A stretch of 64,000 bases of DNA from Desmodus rotundus (GCF_022682495.2 NC_071399.1:53622873-53686872); one strand, 5' to 3'. Numbered from the stretch's first letter, positions 23,215 to 35,199 are shown. Notes: generated by a model from the sequence alone, not told the origin. Program-made: numbers and translations.

Positions 23215-24012
23215 TAAAAGTTCTGAGCAGTTTATGAAAAGATGCAACAAATTTTAAAACGATGCAAAATATCATTTTCAAAACAGCATCAAAAAGTGAG
23301 TGTATTTAACCATACTCAACTCCAAACAGAGCAAACGGTTGAGAGGAATAATAATTCATGCTGTACTGTATTTAATAAACTGGTAACAGAGAAATTTGGT
23401 TGAAGAAAAGCAGAGGGACTTTGTCTTTTAAGAATTAGAACTGAGGCACTCCATAATCATCTAGCATCCACTCAATGTTATACCTGTGGTTAGAAATGTA
23501 CATGATGGGAACCCAGGGATCTTCCTGACTCTAGTTTAAGGTTCAGGTCAACCCAGGCAACAATGTAACACTTGTGTGGAGTTACTCTCTGTAGTAAGCA
23601 GTCATCAGCATAAGCTCCCTTTGAGTGTGCATGTTGTTCAAATCCTGGGTCCTTGGTGATCCTTAGAGCCCCTTGATACTTCTGCCCCAATTTCTCAACT
23701 TCTGCCATTACACAGCCAGTTTGTACAAGGGATACATCTGGCATATAGACAGTCTATCATTGACTACACTAAAACCAGTTTGACCTTAATGGAAAAGTTG
23801 ATAAAGTTGGTCTGAACCAGGATGTGGTAAGTTGGGCCCAGCTGAGTTTATATTGGAATGGCAAACAGGAAAGGTGTGGAGGGACTTCTCTATCCTCGAA
23901 GTTTTCTTATCCTTTTCTTTAAGTCTCTGATCTCTGACACTAAGCATTCCCTTCATGGTCACATACTTCCTTGTTTTCTTTTGCTTTCCTCATGTTCAAG
24001 CTGCACTCTTGT
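23215..24012 (-). pseudogene. FCF1: Processed pseudogene of FCF1 (rRNA-processing PIN-domain protein)
   Basis: The minus strand carries an intronless retrocopy of FCF1/UTP24, the small-subunit processome PIN-domain endonuclease involved in 18S rRNA maturation. The start region is at 23993 (ATG with one extra base, then GKQKKTRKY), the middle shows LVQTNFINFSIK, MAEVEKLGQKY and ADDCLLQRV, and the end shows YISNHRYNIEWM with a stop at 23435-23437. An AT-rich 3' UTR continues to about 23215. It has an in-frame TAG and several frameshifts, so it is not functional. It sits in an antisense L1 with degraded flanking similarity (tttctctttgatgtatgaat versus tttctctgatgcatggat). The identification comes from recalled human FCF1 and the match covers nearly the full length. 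Confidence 0.93.
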
Positions 24013-24663
24013 TTCTCTGATGCATGGATTATTTTCAATTGTGTTGTTTAATTTCTGTGTGTTTAAATATTTTCTTATTGTCATTCTATTTTTGATTTGT
24101 AGCTTGATTCCAAAATGATCAGAAAACATAGATTGTGTGATTGCAACTTTTGTATTTTCTCAGGTTTGTTTTATGATACAGGACATGGTATATCTTGACG
24201 AATATTCCATGGGCAAATGAAAGGATATGTGTGCTCTGTTAATATTTAGTGGAGTGATATGTCACTCTATGACTGGTGGTGTTGCGGGACAGGGACTGTG
24301 CCCAGAGCAGGCTTTCCTTGGGCCTGCTGGTAGTGTGTGGGTTCTTGACTTCATGCAAGAAAGATTTTACTATACAAGACCAGATGATGTCAAGACTATG
24401 TTTATTAAAGCTGGGACATTGAAAAAAAAAAGAGAAGGGCTTGAGAAAGAAGAAGCATCAGGAGATAGCCCAAGCTGGCCTTCTTTGTCTCTCTAAGAAA
24501 CAGAAGTCACAGTAAAAGAAGTGAGCTCACTGGGAAGTCAGAGAAAAAGGGGGCCTTGGGGTCAGGTTCAGGGGGTAAAGTCAGGACAAGCTGCCATTGC
24601 CTGCTGCTCCCTTGGGTTGCAAGTCTCACAGGGTCCATTAGGGTTTTGGAGAAAAACAGCTGA

Positions 24664-24870
24664 GGTCTGGCTGGTGTAGCTCAGTGGATTGAGTGCCTGC
24701 CTGTGAACCTGAGGGTCACTCATTTGATTCTCAGTCAGGGCACATGCCTGGGTTGTGGGCCAGGTCCCCAGTAGAGGGCATGTGAGAGGCAGCCACACAT
24801 TGATGTTTCTCTCCCTCTCTTTCTCCCTCCTTTCCCCTCTGTAAAAATAAATAAATAAAATCTTTAAGTA
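24664..24870 (+). mobile_element. Ves-type SINE
   Basis: It shows ggtctggctggtgtagctcag at the head, tgattctcagtcagggcacatg in the box B region and a CT-rich tail ending aaataaataaataaaatc. Confidence 0.88.
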
Positions 24871-24954
24871 TAAAATAGCAGGGATAAAAGGTGTGGGCAT
24901 GCTCTAGCAAAAGCACTCCTGTGGATTCTTTGCCTTGGGGCTTTTATCTTTCTT

Positions 24955-25185
24955 TTTTTTTAATTTTTAAATTCAATTTATTTCTTTTTCTTTTTTTTAA
25001 TTGTTCAATTACAGTTGTCTCCATTTCCCCCCCATTACTCTCCCCTGTGCTACCCACCCCCACCTTACACTTTCAGTGCCCCCTCCCCACATTGTCTTTG
25101 TCCATGGGTCCTTTAAACATGTTCCCTGACTCGATCCTTCCCCTTCTTTCCCCTGTTATCCCCCTCCCTCCTCCCTTTTTTTGTC
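24955..25185 (-). mobile_element. 5'-truncated L1 3' end, antisense
   Basis: On the minus strand the sequence ends in an acaactgtaattgaacaatt-type 3' terminus followed by an A-rich tail (the T-rich stretch at 24950-25010). The repeated motif tctttcttt occurs on both flanks (about 24949 and 25184), suggesting a short duplication. Confidence 0.65.
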
Positions 25186-26592
25186 TTTCTTTGGCCAGCC
25201 AGAATCCTAGGGGAGGTCTCAGGGGAGGTCTTAACAGAATATTCATTAGCTTTCTAGTTGTGTCCTTCCATATGTTAATTAACTGAAATGTGTGTATAGA
25301 GGGGTCAGGGTTATTTTCTGATTAGTTTTATTTTCAAAGAACATTATTAAAGAGGGACCAGGATTGAGGCCAGTCTTCTCTAGGACAGTCTTGACTGTGT
25401 AAACCATTTGCTCCTAAGTGTCCTTGGTTAGGGAAGATAAAATCTTGTGATTCATTTGCTGGCTATAAACTGCTCAAATTGTTTGGCCTTGTTTAATTGT
25501 TTTGTCCCAGTTTCCCTTATTCTACTTGTCAAGGAATTTCCCTAGATTCTTACTATTGTGCCTCAGTTGTATTGTTCAAATATTCTGTGTCTGTGTTGAT
25601 TTTCTGTCTGTTAATAATATCAGTTGCTGAGAGGTCATGTTGAATTCCCCAGTGATAATTGTGGAGCTGCCTATTTTCCCTTTCAGCTCTATCAGTTTTT
25701 GCTTCATGTATTTTAAGGCTTTGTTGTTTGGTGCCTACACATTTAAGATCATTATGTCTTCTTAGCCCATTGATGTTATTATCATTATTTAATGTCATCC
25801 TTTGTCATCTCATCTCCACTTTAGTAATTTTCTTTGCTCTCAAGTCTATTATTTCAGATATTTACATTGTCTTTCCTGGTTTAAAAAAATTAATATTGGC
25901 ATCGTATATCTTTTTCCATTATTTTATTTTAACCTATATCATTGAATTTCAAGTGAGTTTTTTATGAACAATAGATGATTGGGACATTTTTTAAATCCAC
26001 TCTGGTTATCTCTTTCTTTTGCTTGGTGTTTTTAGACCTTTTGCGGTTAAGGTCATTATTGATATGCTACCATTTATGCCACCTATTATTTATTTTCTCC
26101 TTGTTTCCTCTGGTTTTTGTTCCTCTTTTTCTCTTTCTAGACTCCTTGTGAATTACTTGAACATTTGGGGGGCTTAGTCTGTATTTATTTGTAGTATTTT
26201 TTAGTTTCATTTCTTTGTATGGTTTTTAGTGGTTGCTTAGGTATTAAAATATACCTATGTGACTTGTCACAGTCTGCTATAATCAATGTTTTACCATTTT
26301 GAGATAAATGTGGGACCTACTTCCCCTTAGGTCCTTTTGCCTTTACCTTCCCCATATTTAATCATTATTATCTTGACTATTAGTGTTGTTTTTGCTTCAA
26401 CCATCAAACATGATTTATAACAAACTATATAAATGATCCCTGAAAGTATAGTCTCCAAACATGATTTATAAAAGTCATGAATTATAAAATATACCATTGT
26501 ATAATTAACAAAACATACTCTTGTATGTACTCATATTTCTGCTCTTTCTGTTCTCCCTTAGTCCTTCCTAATACTAAAAGATACCTTTTAAA

Positions 26593-26764
26593 ATCTTCAC
26601 CCAAGGATATGTTTATTGATTTTAGAGAGCAAGGAAAGGATAGAGAGAGTGTGAAAGAGAAACATCAATCAGTTCCCTCCACATGTGCCCTGACCAGGGA
26701 TCAAGCCCACAACATTTTAATGTATGGGAGGATGCTCCAGCCACCTGAGCTACCCAGCCAGGGC
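26593..26764 (-). mobile_element. Ves-type SINE, antisense
   Basis: It begins with the antisense tail form atcttcacccaaggatatg and ends ccagccagggc. Flanks aaagatacctttt (about 26577) and gcaagatactttct (about 26764) look like a mutated duplication. Confidence 0.85.
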
Positions 26765-27351
26765 AAGATACTTTCTTTTATTATATCCTTTGCAATCTTT
26801 AAATATAGTTCTGCTAGCAAAAAATTCTTTCATTTTTCATTCATCTGAGAATGTCTTTATTTTCCTTTCATTCCTTGAGGATGGTTTTTCTGGATTCAAG
26901 TTTTGCAGTTGACAGTTGTTCTTTCTGTTCTCCATGGTTTCAGATGAGAAATACACTGTTATTCAAATTGATATTGTCCTACAGGTAATGTGTCCTTTCT
27001 CTCCCTTTCTTTCAAGATTTTTTCTTTGTCTTAGTTTCAAGAACTGTAATTACGATGTATCATGGAATGGATTTTTTTCGGTTTATCCTATTTAAGGTTT
27101 GCTCAGCTTCTTGAATCTGTAGGTTGCTTCAACAAATTTGAGAAGTTTTCAGCAATTATTTTTCCAAGTATTCTTTCAATCTCACTCTCTTCCTCCTCTC
27201 ATGAGACTTTAACGATACAAATGTTGGTTATTTTATTATTGTCCCACAGTTAATTTTTTCTAGTTTATTTTTCTCTCTGTTGTTCATATTGGGTAAATTC
27301 TATTGATCTTTCTTGAAGGAAAATGATTGTATCCTCTGTCATCTCCATTCT

Positions 27352-27558
27352 ACAGCTGGGCCCATTCGGTAGAGTAGTGAGAGAGACATCAATGTGCAAG
27401 AGATACATTGATCAGTTAGTTGCCTCTTGCACTGGTGCCTCACACATGCCCCCCAACTGGTGACCTGGCCCAGGCATGTGACCTGACTGGGAATTGAACT
27501 GGGGACCTTTTGGTTTGTGGGCTGGTGCTCAATCCACTGAGCCACAACACACAGGGCT
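27352..27558 (-). mobile_element. Ves-type SINE, antisense, rearranged tail
   Basis: It ends gccacaacacacagggct. The box region ctgactgggaattgaactggggacc is intact in antisense. A cacatcaat-like segment is repeated (tcaatgtgcaagagatacattgatcag), suggesting a small internal duplication. Confidence 0.8.
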
Positions 27559-27559
27559 A

Positions 27560-27815
27560 TACAACAATTTTTAAAACATGCAATACGTGACTATTTAGCC
27601 AGGGGCACTGACCTCTTTTACCTTAGTTTGTTAAATAAAAAAAAAATGACAACGGCCAACACAACAATAGCCTGCTGTGTGAATGAATCAAAATTATACC
27701 TATTTTTTTGTTAGATCAGCAAAAAAAATCAATATATTTTTGGTGTGCCACAGAATTTTAGTAATTAGTTTATGTGTGCCATGAGATTAAAAATATTGAA
27801 AATCACTGCAGTAGA
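27560..27815 (-). mobile_element. Old hAT-type DNA transposon fragment
   Basis: The right end reads ttgaaaatcactgca, the reverse complement of a CAGTGATTTTCAA terminus typical of old hAT elements. Internal text such as tgtgtgccatgagatt and ggtgtgccacagaattttag is familiar from mammalian hAT repeats. The left terminus is missing or eroded. The family is named from memory only. Confidence 0.5.
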
Positions 27816-27871
27816 GCAGTTGTTTTAGTTCTGTTATTGTATCTTTCAGTTTTATAATTTTCACTTCATTC

Positions 27872-29793
27872 CTTTATTTTTTAATGTATTTTATTGATTA
27901 TGCTATTACAGTTGTCCCATTTCCCCCCCTTCATTCCTCTCCTCCCTGCACACCCTCTCACACCAACATTCCTCCCCTTTAGTTCACGTCCATGGGTCAT
28001 ACTTATAAGTTCTTTGGCTTCTACATTTCCTATACAATTCTTACCCTCCCCCTGTCTATTTTCTACCTACCATTTATGCTACTTATTTTGTACCTTTTCT
28101 CCCTCTCTTCCCCTCATACTCTCCTGTTGATACCCCACCATGTGATCTCCATTTCTGTGATTCTGTTCCTGTTCTAGTTGTTTGCTTAGTTTGCTTCTAT
28201 TTTGTTTTGGTGTGGTTGTTATTAACTGTGAGTTTGCTGTCATTTTACTGTACATATTTTTTATCTTCTTTTTCTTAGATAAGTCCCTTTAACATTTCAT
28301 ATAATAAGGGCTTGGTGATGATGAACTTCTTTAACTTGACCTTATCTGAGAAGCACTTCATCTGCCCTTCCATTCTAAATGATAGCTTTGCTGGATAGAG
28401 CAATCTTGGATGTAGGTCCTTGCCCTTCATGACTTGGAATACTTCTTGCCAGCTGCTTCTTGCCTGTAAGGTCTCTTTGGAGAAATCAGCTGACAGTCTT
28501 ATGGGAACTCCTTTGTAGGTAACTGTGTCCTTTTCTCTTACTGCTTCTAAGATTCTCTCCTTATCTTTAATCTTGAATAATGTAATTATGATGTGCCTTG
28601 GTGTGTGCTTCCTTGGGTCCAACTTCTTTGGGACTCTCTGAGCTTCCTGGACTTCCTGGAAGTCTATTTCCTTTGCCAGATTGGGGAAGTTCTCCTTCAT
28701 TATTTTTTCAAATAAAATTTCAATTTATTTTTCTCCTCTTCTTCCTCTGGTACCCCTATAATTCGGATGTTGGAACGTTTCAAGATGTCCTGGAGGTTCC
28801 TAAGCCTCTCCTCATTTTTCTGAATTCTTGTTTCTTCATTCTTTTTTGGTTGGATGTTTCTTTCTTCCTTCTGGTCCATACTGTTGATTTGAGTCCCAGT
28901 TTCCTTCCCATCACTATTGGTTCCCTGTACATTTTCCTTTGTCTCTCTTAGCATAGCCTTCATTTCTTCATCTAATTTGCGACCAAATTCAACCAATTCC
29001 ATGAGCATTCTGATTACCAGTGTTTTGAACTGTGCATCTGATAGGTTTGCTATCTCTTTGTTGCTTAGTTGTATTTTTTCTGGAGCTTTGTTCTATTCTT
29101 TCATTTGGGCCTTTTTTTTTTTCTCTTGGTGCGCCCACTATGTAAAGGGGTGGTGCCTTAGGTATTCACCCGGGCTGGGCAACCCACGGTGCTGTGCTGT
29201 GACGTTGTATGTGGGGGAGGGTTCTAAGAGGGAGCAATGGTGCTTGCTCCACTCTCTGCTGGCTTTCAGTCACTTCCCCCGCTAGCCACAAGCAAAGTGG
29301 GCCTTTCTGGTGCTGATTCCCATGTGGCGGGTTTGTGTCCATTCTAGGACCCTGTGGGTCTCTCCAGTGAACTCACCTGTGAGTCTGGGAGTTTCTCCTG
29401 CTGCCACCTCAACCACCACAGGTGTTTTCAGTTAGAGGCTTTGAGGCTTTATTTCTGCACACTGGAACTCTGGATTGCATTGTCTATCTCACTCCCCAGT
29501 TGTTCCTCCTGGTTTATCTGTGCACAAATGTGGTACCACCCTGTCTGCCAGCCACCACCTCACTGGGTCCACCAGGCACTGCCTTGCCTAGAGTCCTCTC
29601 CACCTTGTTGCCCATCTCTGCCCCTCCTACCAGTCTGGATGAATGTTTCTTAACTCCTATGTTGTTGGACTTCCATACAGTTTTATTTTCTGGCAGTTCT
29701 GGTTGATTTTTGTTTTTAAATTTGTTGTTGTACTTTTGGTTGTGCAAGGAGGCACAGTGTGTATACCTTCGCCTCCATCTTGGCTGGAATTCC
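27872..29793 (-). mobile_element. HAL1-like element D, antisense, nearly full length, old type
   Basis: On the minus strand the 5' end is GGAATTCCAGCCAAGATGG (29793), followed by a CpG-poor 5' UTR that keeps a segment of about 30 bp absent from the young copies. ORF1 lies in two open pieces, 29008-28700 (N-terminal coiled-coil-like, KEERNIQP...NEERLRNLQD) and 28700-28275 (NFPNLAKEIDFQ...SADFSKETLQAR...LLYPAKLSF...KGLI), separated by a frameshift. The 3' region follows with no ORF2. I could not fix a clear target duplication. Confidence 0.87.
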
Positions 29794-30277
29794 CTGTATA
29801 TTTGATTCTTGATGATTTGGTTTATCTGAGTCAGTACCCAAACTCAGCTACATCAAAGTATGGTAATAATTGAACATCCAAACTTCTAAAGCAGAGAATT
29901 GGATCTGGGAGACTGTGACTCTATTAAGCATTCATTGTAAGATCTGTGATGCTGGATATCTGATCCTCTCCTGGCAAAACCTTCCATTTTAGTGGACCAT
30001 TTTTGATATTTATCAACAGTTGGATATCTAGATTTAGCTGTCTCAAAGGTTTGGCACTCCATCTAATGTTGTGTAGGATTCAGTGCTTATTTAAAAGAAT
30101 AAAAATACTATACGTATTTCTAGAAGACTATAATGAAGTTCTTACAAATATATTATCAAAATGGGTTCTGATAATAAAATCTGTCATCTTAACACTATAT
30201 GCTATACTCTCTTTCTTTCTCTTTGTCCTCTCAACAGTATCTTCATTGTCTCCATTTTATGTTATCAAAGATGGCTG
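29794..30277. other. No recognisable feature
   Basis: This is single-copy-looking, AT-rich sequence between two antisense HAL1-like elements. Open frames are short and show no recognisable similarity. Confidence 0.5.
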
Positions 30278-30292
30278 GATGTACAACATTTA

Positions 30293-32180
30293 TTTATTTA
30301 TTTATTTTAAAAAATATATTTATTGATTATGCTATTACAGTTGTCCCATTCCCCTCCCCCACTCCACTCCATCCTGCCCACTCCCGCCCTCCCCCATTCC
30401 CCCCCTATAGTTCATGTCCATGGGTCATACATATGAGTTCTTTGGCTTCTACATTTCCTACACTATTCTTACCCTCCCCCTGTCTATTTTCCACCTATCA
30501 TCTATGCTACTTATTCTCTGTACCTTTCCCTCCCCCCCTCCCACTCCCCTATTGACAACCCTCCATATGGTCTCCATCTCTATGGTTCTGTTCCTGTTCT
30601 AGTTGTTTGCCTAGTTTGCTCTCGTTTTTGTTTTATGTGTGGTCGTTAATAACTGTGAGTTTGCTGTCATTTTTACTGTTCCTATTTTTGATCTTCTTTT
30701 TCTTAGGTAACTCCCTTTCACATTTCACATAATAAGGGCTTGGTGATGATGAGCTTCTTTAACTTGACCTTATCTGAGAAGCACTTTATCTTCCCTTCCA
30801 TTCTAAATGATAGCTTTGCTGGATACAGTAATCTTGGATGTAGGTCCTTGCGTTTAATCTTGGTTAATGTAATTATGATGTGCCTTGTTGTGTTCCTCCT
30901 TGGGTCCAGCTTCTTTGGGACTCTCTGAGCTTCCTGGACTTCCTGGAAGTCTATTTCCTTTGCCAGATCGGGGAAGTTCTCCTTCATTATTTGTTCAAAT
31001 AAGTTTTCAATTTTTTGTTCTTCCTCTTCTCCTACTGGCACCCCTATAATTCGGATGTTGGAATGTTTCAAGGTGTCCTGGAGGTTCCTAAGCCTCTCCT
31101 CATTTTTCCAAGTTCTTGTTTCTTCATTCTTTTCTGGTTGGATGTTTGTTTCTTCCTTCTGGTCCATACCATTGATGTGAGTCCCAGTTTCCTTCTCATC
31201 ACTATTGGTTCCCTGTACATTTTCCTTTGTTTCTCTTAGCATAGGCTTCATTTTTTCATCTGGTTTTCGAACAGATTCAACCAATTCTGTGAGCATATTG
31301 ATAACCAGTGCTTTGAACTGTGCATCCAATAGGTTGTCTATCTGTTCATCGCTTAGTTGTATTTTTTCTGGAGCTTTGACGTGGTCTGTCATTTGGGCCA
31401 TTTTTTTGTTTGTCTTGGCGCATCTGTTACTTTAAGGGGCGGAGCCTTAGGTGTTCCCAGGGGTGGGGTAATGCTGGTTGCTGCGCTGTGACGCTGTACG
31501 TGGGGGAGGGGCCGAGTGGGAGCAATGGCGCCCGCCTCACTCTCCTCCGGATTTCAATCTTTCACTCAGATACCCACAATCAAACTGGGCCACTCTGGTG
31601 CTGGTTCCTGAGTAAGTGGGCCTGTGCACACTCTAGGCCCCTGTGGGTCTCTCCAACAACACCTCCTGTGAGGCTGGGAGTCTCTCCTGCTGCCGCCCCA
31701 ACCCCCAGGGGCGCTTTCAATCAGAGGTTTGAGGCTTTATTTCCCCGAGCTGGAGCCCTGGGTTGCGCGGTCTACTTCGATCCCCGCCGTTCATCTGGTT
31801 TATCTGTGGGCGAATGTGGTTCATCTGGTTTATCTGTGGGCGAATGTGGTGCCGCAGGGTGCTACCCGCCACTCTGCCTGCCCCACTCTCCACCACTCTG
31901 AGTCCGGCCCTCTGGGTTTATCTGTGCAAATGTGGGGCCGCAGGGTCTGCTAGTGCTCGGACTGCCTGTGCCATTTGTCCCACACTCCGCCAGTCTCAGT
32001 CCCGCCACAGCCACTGGAGTCCTCTCCACCCCGGTGCCCGTCTCCGCCCCCCCCTACCAGTCTGGATGAATGTTTATTTTCTATTTCCTTGGTGTCGGTC
32101 CCCCTTGCTGTTCGATTCTCAGTTCTGGTTGTGCGAGGAGGCGCAGCGTGTCTACCTACGCCACCATCTTGGTTCTCTCT
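30293..32180 (-). mobile_element. HAL1-like element E, antisense, full length, young type
   Basis: Exact 15-bp duplications gatgtacaacattta at 30278-30292 and 32181-32195 define it. The minus-strand 5' end reads AGAGAGAACCAAGATGG. The CpG-rich 5' UTR has the duplicated unit of the young type plus an extra exact 30-bp tandem duplication (31789-31818 and 31819-31848). The 3' end has the gcataatcaataaatata terminus and an A-rich tail (plus-strand T-rich stretch after 30293). Confidence 0.94.
30718..31401 (-). CDS. HAL1/L1 ORF1-type protein, 227 codons, internally deleted
   Basis: This is the longest uninterrupted retroelement ORF in the window. Its N-terminal part is charged, rich in E, K and Q, and likely coiled coil (NEERLRNLQDTLKHSNIRI). 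Then come the RRM-side sequence (ENFPDLAKEIDFQEVQEAQRV, RHIIITL) and the C-terminal LLYPAKLSF block. Compared with elements C and D, about 50 residues are missing in frame between HIIITLTKI and KRKDLHP. The lost part includes the TYKGVPIRLSADFSKETLQAR core of the C-terminal RNA-binding domain. ORF1p normally trimerises and coats L1 RNA. This version probably cannot bind RNA normally. It is open rather than shown to be functional. Confidence 0.7.
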   Translation of the reverse strand: MAQMTDHVKAPEKIQLSDEQIDNLLDAQFKALVINMLTELVESVRKPDEKMKPMLRETKENVQGTNSDEKETGTHINGMDQKEETNIQPEKNEETRTWKNEERLRNLQDTLKHSNIRIIGVPVGEEEEQKIENLFEQIMKENFPDLAKEIDFQEVQEAQRVPKKLDPRRNTTRHIIITLTKIKRKDLHPRLLYPAKLSFRMEGKIKCFSDKVKLKKLIITKPLLCEM

Positions 32181-32195
32181 GATGTACAACATTTA

Positions 32196-33256
32196 AACAG
32201 TTACTGGTTTTATAATGTCAAAGCCCAGGACGTCATTTGCAATTGTAATATAACTTCTTTTAGATAGGATAATGGTACTGCTTATTAGTGGGTATTACAA
32301 CCCTATGTATGAGAACAATATTCAGATTTGCACAGAGGAAGGCTGTAGTGAAGTATTTATTATAGTGTCTAGCTTGCAACTGAATGGTGCCTGTCTCTCC
32401 CTAGTAAACATTGTAAACATTACCAAAACATACAGAAGAGAAAATACAGCATAGTGTACATGTATCCATCAGTAGAAAATAAACTGCCTTTGAAAAACTA
32501 CATCCATGCTAGGTTGAATGGCCCAGATAAACCTGTTTTATTGAACTGATAATAATGAGTATTCTTTGATGACTAACCCAGTTTAATAAAAGCTTTCTCA
32601 TTTCCTTTCCCTAAAATGTGAGGGTTGGAAGGAAAGATAGAGAGGTGTCTTATATTGGACCTTTTCAGTGAAAACCTCAATTTTTGTAAGACTATTAACA
32701 TTTGCTAATTTAATATGAAAATTTAAACAACATGCAAGGAGAAAATATTTAAGGTGTAACAGAGCTCTTTAGAGTTTGTGTTGTAACAGTTACCTTTCAA
32801 AACTTCCATTAAAAACTTAGATAGAAAACCCAACAACATTCACAGATGTTTGTGGAGAAAATATGAAAAGGTTCAGAATGCAAATGTGTGTCATACTGAT
32901 TTGTTTTTTTCCCCCTACTATTTACTGGTTTGAACAGATTTGTTCCTTTCTAATTCTCTGCCATCTTCATAAAAGATAAAGAAAAAAACACTCAGTGCCT
33001 CTTTATAGGGTGAAAAATGTGATTTGTAATAGCATCATTATTTCATAATTGAAAAAACTGTGGTCTTCCGGAAAAACAAGTACATCAGAATTAACTCATA
33101 GCTCTGGAAACCTGTGGGTTGCTATAACAACCAGAAAAAAAATGGTACAATAATAGGTCTCCCTCAAAGATAACTCACTAAATGATGACATCCATAAATA
33201 CAGGTGCTTGTCATATAAATGCAAACAAGCACCAAATGCATTCACATTTCTTTTTT
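32196..33256. other. Repeat-poor, AT-rich intergenic sequence
   Basis: No SINE, L1 or LTR is recognised. Frames are 60-70 codons or less and resemble nothing I know. Confidence 0.5.
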
Positions 33257-35125
33257 CTTTTTAAAATATATTTTATTGATTATGTTATTACAGTAGTCAC
33301 ATATTTTTCTTCCCTTTATTCCCCTCCCCACTGCACTCCCTCCCACCAGCTTTCACCCCTCTTGGTTCATGTCCATGGGTCATACATATAAGTTCTTTGG
33401 CTTCTCCATTTCCTATACTATTCTGAACCTCCCCCGTCTATTTTCTACCTACCATTTATGCTACTTATTCTCTGTACCTTTTCCCACTCTCTCCTCCTCC
33501 CACTCCTCCGCTGATAACCCTCTATGTGATGTCCATTTCTGTGATTCTGTTCCTGTTCTAGTTGTTTGCTTAGTTTGTTTTTGTGTTTTTTGATTTTAGG
33601 TTCAGTTTTTGATAGTTGTGAATTTGTTGTCATTTTACTATTCATATTTTTTATCTTCTTTTTTTAGATAAGTTCCTTTAACATTTCATATAATAAGGGC
33701 TTGGTGATGATGAACTCCTGGAACTTGACCTTATCTGGGCAGCACTTTATCTGCCCTTCCATTCTAAATGATAGCTTTGCTGGATACAGTAATCTTGCAT
33801 GTAGGTCCTTGCCTTTCATGTCTTGGGATACTTCTTTCTAGCTCCTTCTTGCCTGTAAGGTCTGTTTTGAGAAATCAGCTGACAGTCTTATGGGAAGTCC
33901 TTTGTAGGTAACTGTGTCCTTTTCTCTTGCTGCTTCTAAGATTCTCTCCTTATCTTCAATCTTGAGTAATGTAATTATGATGTGCCTTGGTGTGTGCTTC
34001 CTTGGGTCCAACTTCTTTGGGACTCTCTGAGCTTCCTGGACTTCCTGGAAGTCTATTTCCTTTGCCAGATTGGGGAAGTTCTCCATTATGTTTTCAAATA
34101 AGTTTTCAATGTCTTGCTGTTCCTCTTCTCCTTCTGGCACCCCTATGATTGAGATGTTGGAATGTTTAAAGTTGTTCCAGAGTTTCCTAAGCCTCTCCTC
34201 ATTTTTTTTGAATTCTTGTTTCTTCATTCTGTTCTGGTTGAATGCTTATTTCTTCCTTCTGCTCCAGATCATTAATTTGAGTCCTAATTTCCTTCCCATC
34301 ACTGTTGGTTCCCTGTACATTTTCCTTTATTTCAATTTTCATAGCCTTTACCTTTTCCTCTATTTTGTGACCATAACCATTTTTATGAGCATCCTGATTA
34401 CCAGAGTTTTGAGCTCTGCATCAAATAGGTTGGCTATCTCTTCATTGTTTAGTTCTGTTCTTGGAGTTTTGATCTGTTCTTTCATTTGGGCCATATTTCT
34501 TTGTCTTAGCACACCTATGACATTGTAAGGAGCAGAGCCTTAGGTATTTGCCGGGGCAGGGCAATCCAAGTAGCTGCATTGGGGCATTGTATGTGGGGGA
34601 GTGGTCCAAGAGGAAACAATGCTGTTTGTTCAGCTCTGGTCAGCTGTCAGTCACTTCCCCTGCTACGCATAAGGAAATTGGGCCCTTCTGGTGCTGATTC
34701 CCAGATGGTTGAGCATGTGTAAGTTCTAGGACCCTGTGGGTCTTTCCAGTGAACTGCAGTGAGTCTGGGAGTTTCTCCCACAACTGCAACCCCCACAGAT
34801 TTTTACAGCCAGAGGTTCTGAGGCTCTCTTTTCCTGTGCTGGAACCCTGTTGCATGATTTGTCTCACTCCCCAGTTGTTCCTCCTGGTCCACCAGCCATT
34901 GCCTCTGCCTTGTCATATTTCCTCTCAGTCCCAGCTGCCTGTCTCCGCCCCTCCTACTGGTCTGGATGCGTGTTTCTTCTTTAACTCCTTGGTTGTCAGA
35001 CTTTTATACAGTTTGATTTTCTGGCAGTTCTGTCTATTTTTTTTTAATATTTGTTTTCGTCCTTCTTTTGATTGTGCAAGGAGGCAAAGTGTATCTACCT
35101 ACACCTTCGTTTTGGCCGGAAGTCC
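33257..35125 (-). mobile_element. HAL1-like element F, antisense, full length, old type
   Basis: The minus-strand 5' end is GGACTTCCGGCCAAAACG (35125), matching the old-type start of element A. ORF1 is open from 34227 to 33838 (129 codons: NEERLRKLWNNFKHSNISIIGVP through SADFSKQTLQARRS), with stops before and after. The 3' region ends at a T-rich stretch around 33257. Both flanks are T-rich, so the duplication cannot be fixed. Confidence 0.87.
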
Positions 35126-35199
35126 TTTTTTTTTCCCATTTGGAACACATTCCTTTGTTTCTTCATTTTGCTTGACTTTCCTGTGTTGGTTTGTATGTT

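Larger units (their letters stand above)
24280..25552 (-). mobile_element. Probable solo LTR, antisense, interrupted by a SINE and an L1 tail
   Basis: The sequence interrupts an antisense L1 that resumes at about 25553. On the minus strand it ends tcccgcaaca and has an AATAAA about 120 bp before that end (plus-strand tttatt near 24402-24407), as in an LTR R-U5. A sense Ves SINE (about 24664-24870) and an antisense L1 3' end (about 24955-25185) lie inside it. The outer end near 25552 lacks a clean CA and I see no convincing duplication, so the class is uncertain. Confidence 0.45.
22255..27340 (-). mobile_element. Old antisense L1, split by a pseudogene, a probable LTR and a SINE
   Basis: Antisense L1 ORF2 text is seen in about 22255-23214, 24013-24279, 25553-26590 and 26770-27340, for example accagccttgcatacctgaaataaatccc-like text near 22360 and the polymerase-side text at 25600-25800. 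The order is consistent with one old element opened by the FCF1 retrocopy, an LTR-like insertion and a SINE. All frames are broken. Confidence 0.72.

Noticed and set aside
28598..28951. 117-codon plus-strand ORF and similar frames at 10713-10360, 18982-18629 and 31015-31239
   Set aside because: These are the antisense of ORF1 in HAL1-like copies, recurring with each copy. No independent evidence of coding.
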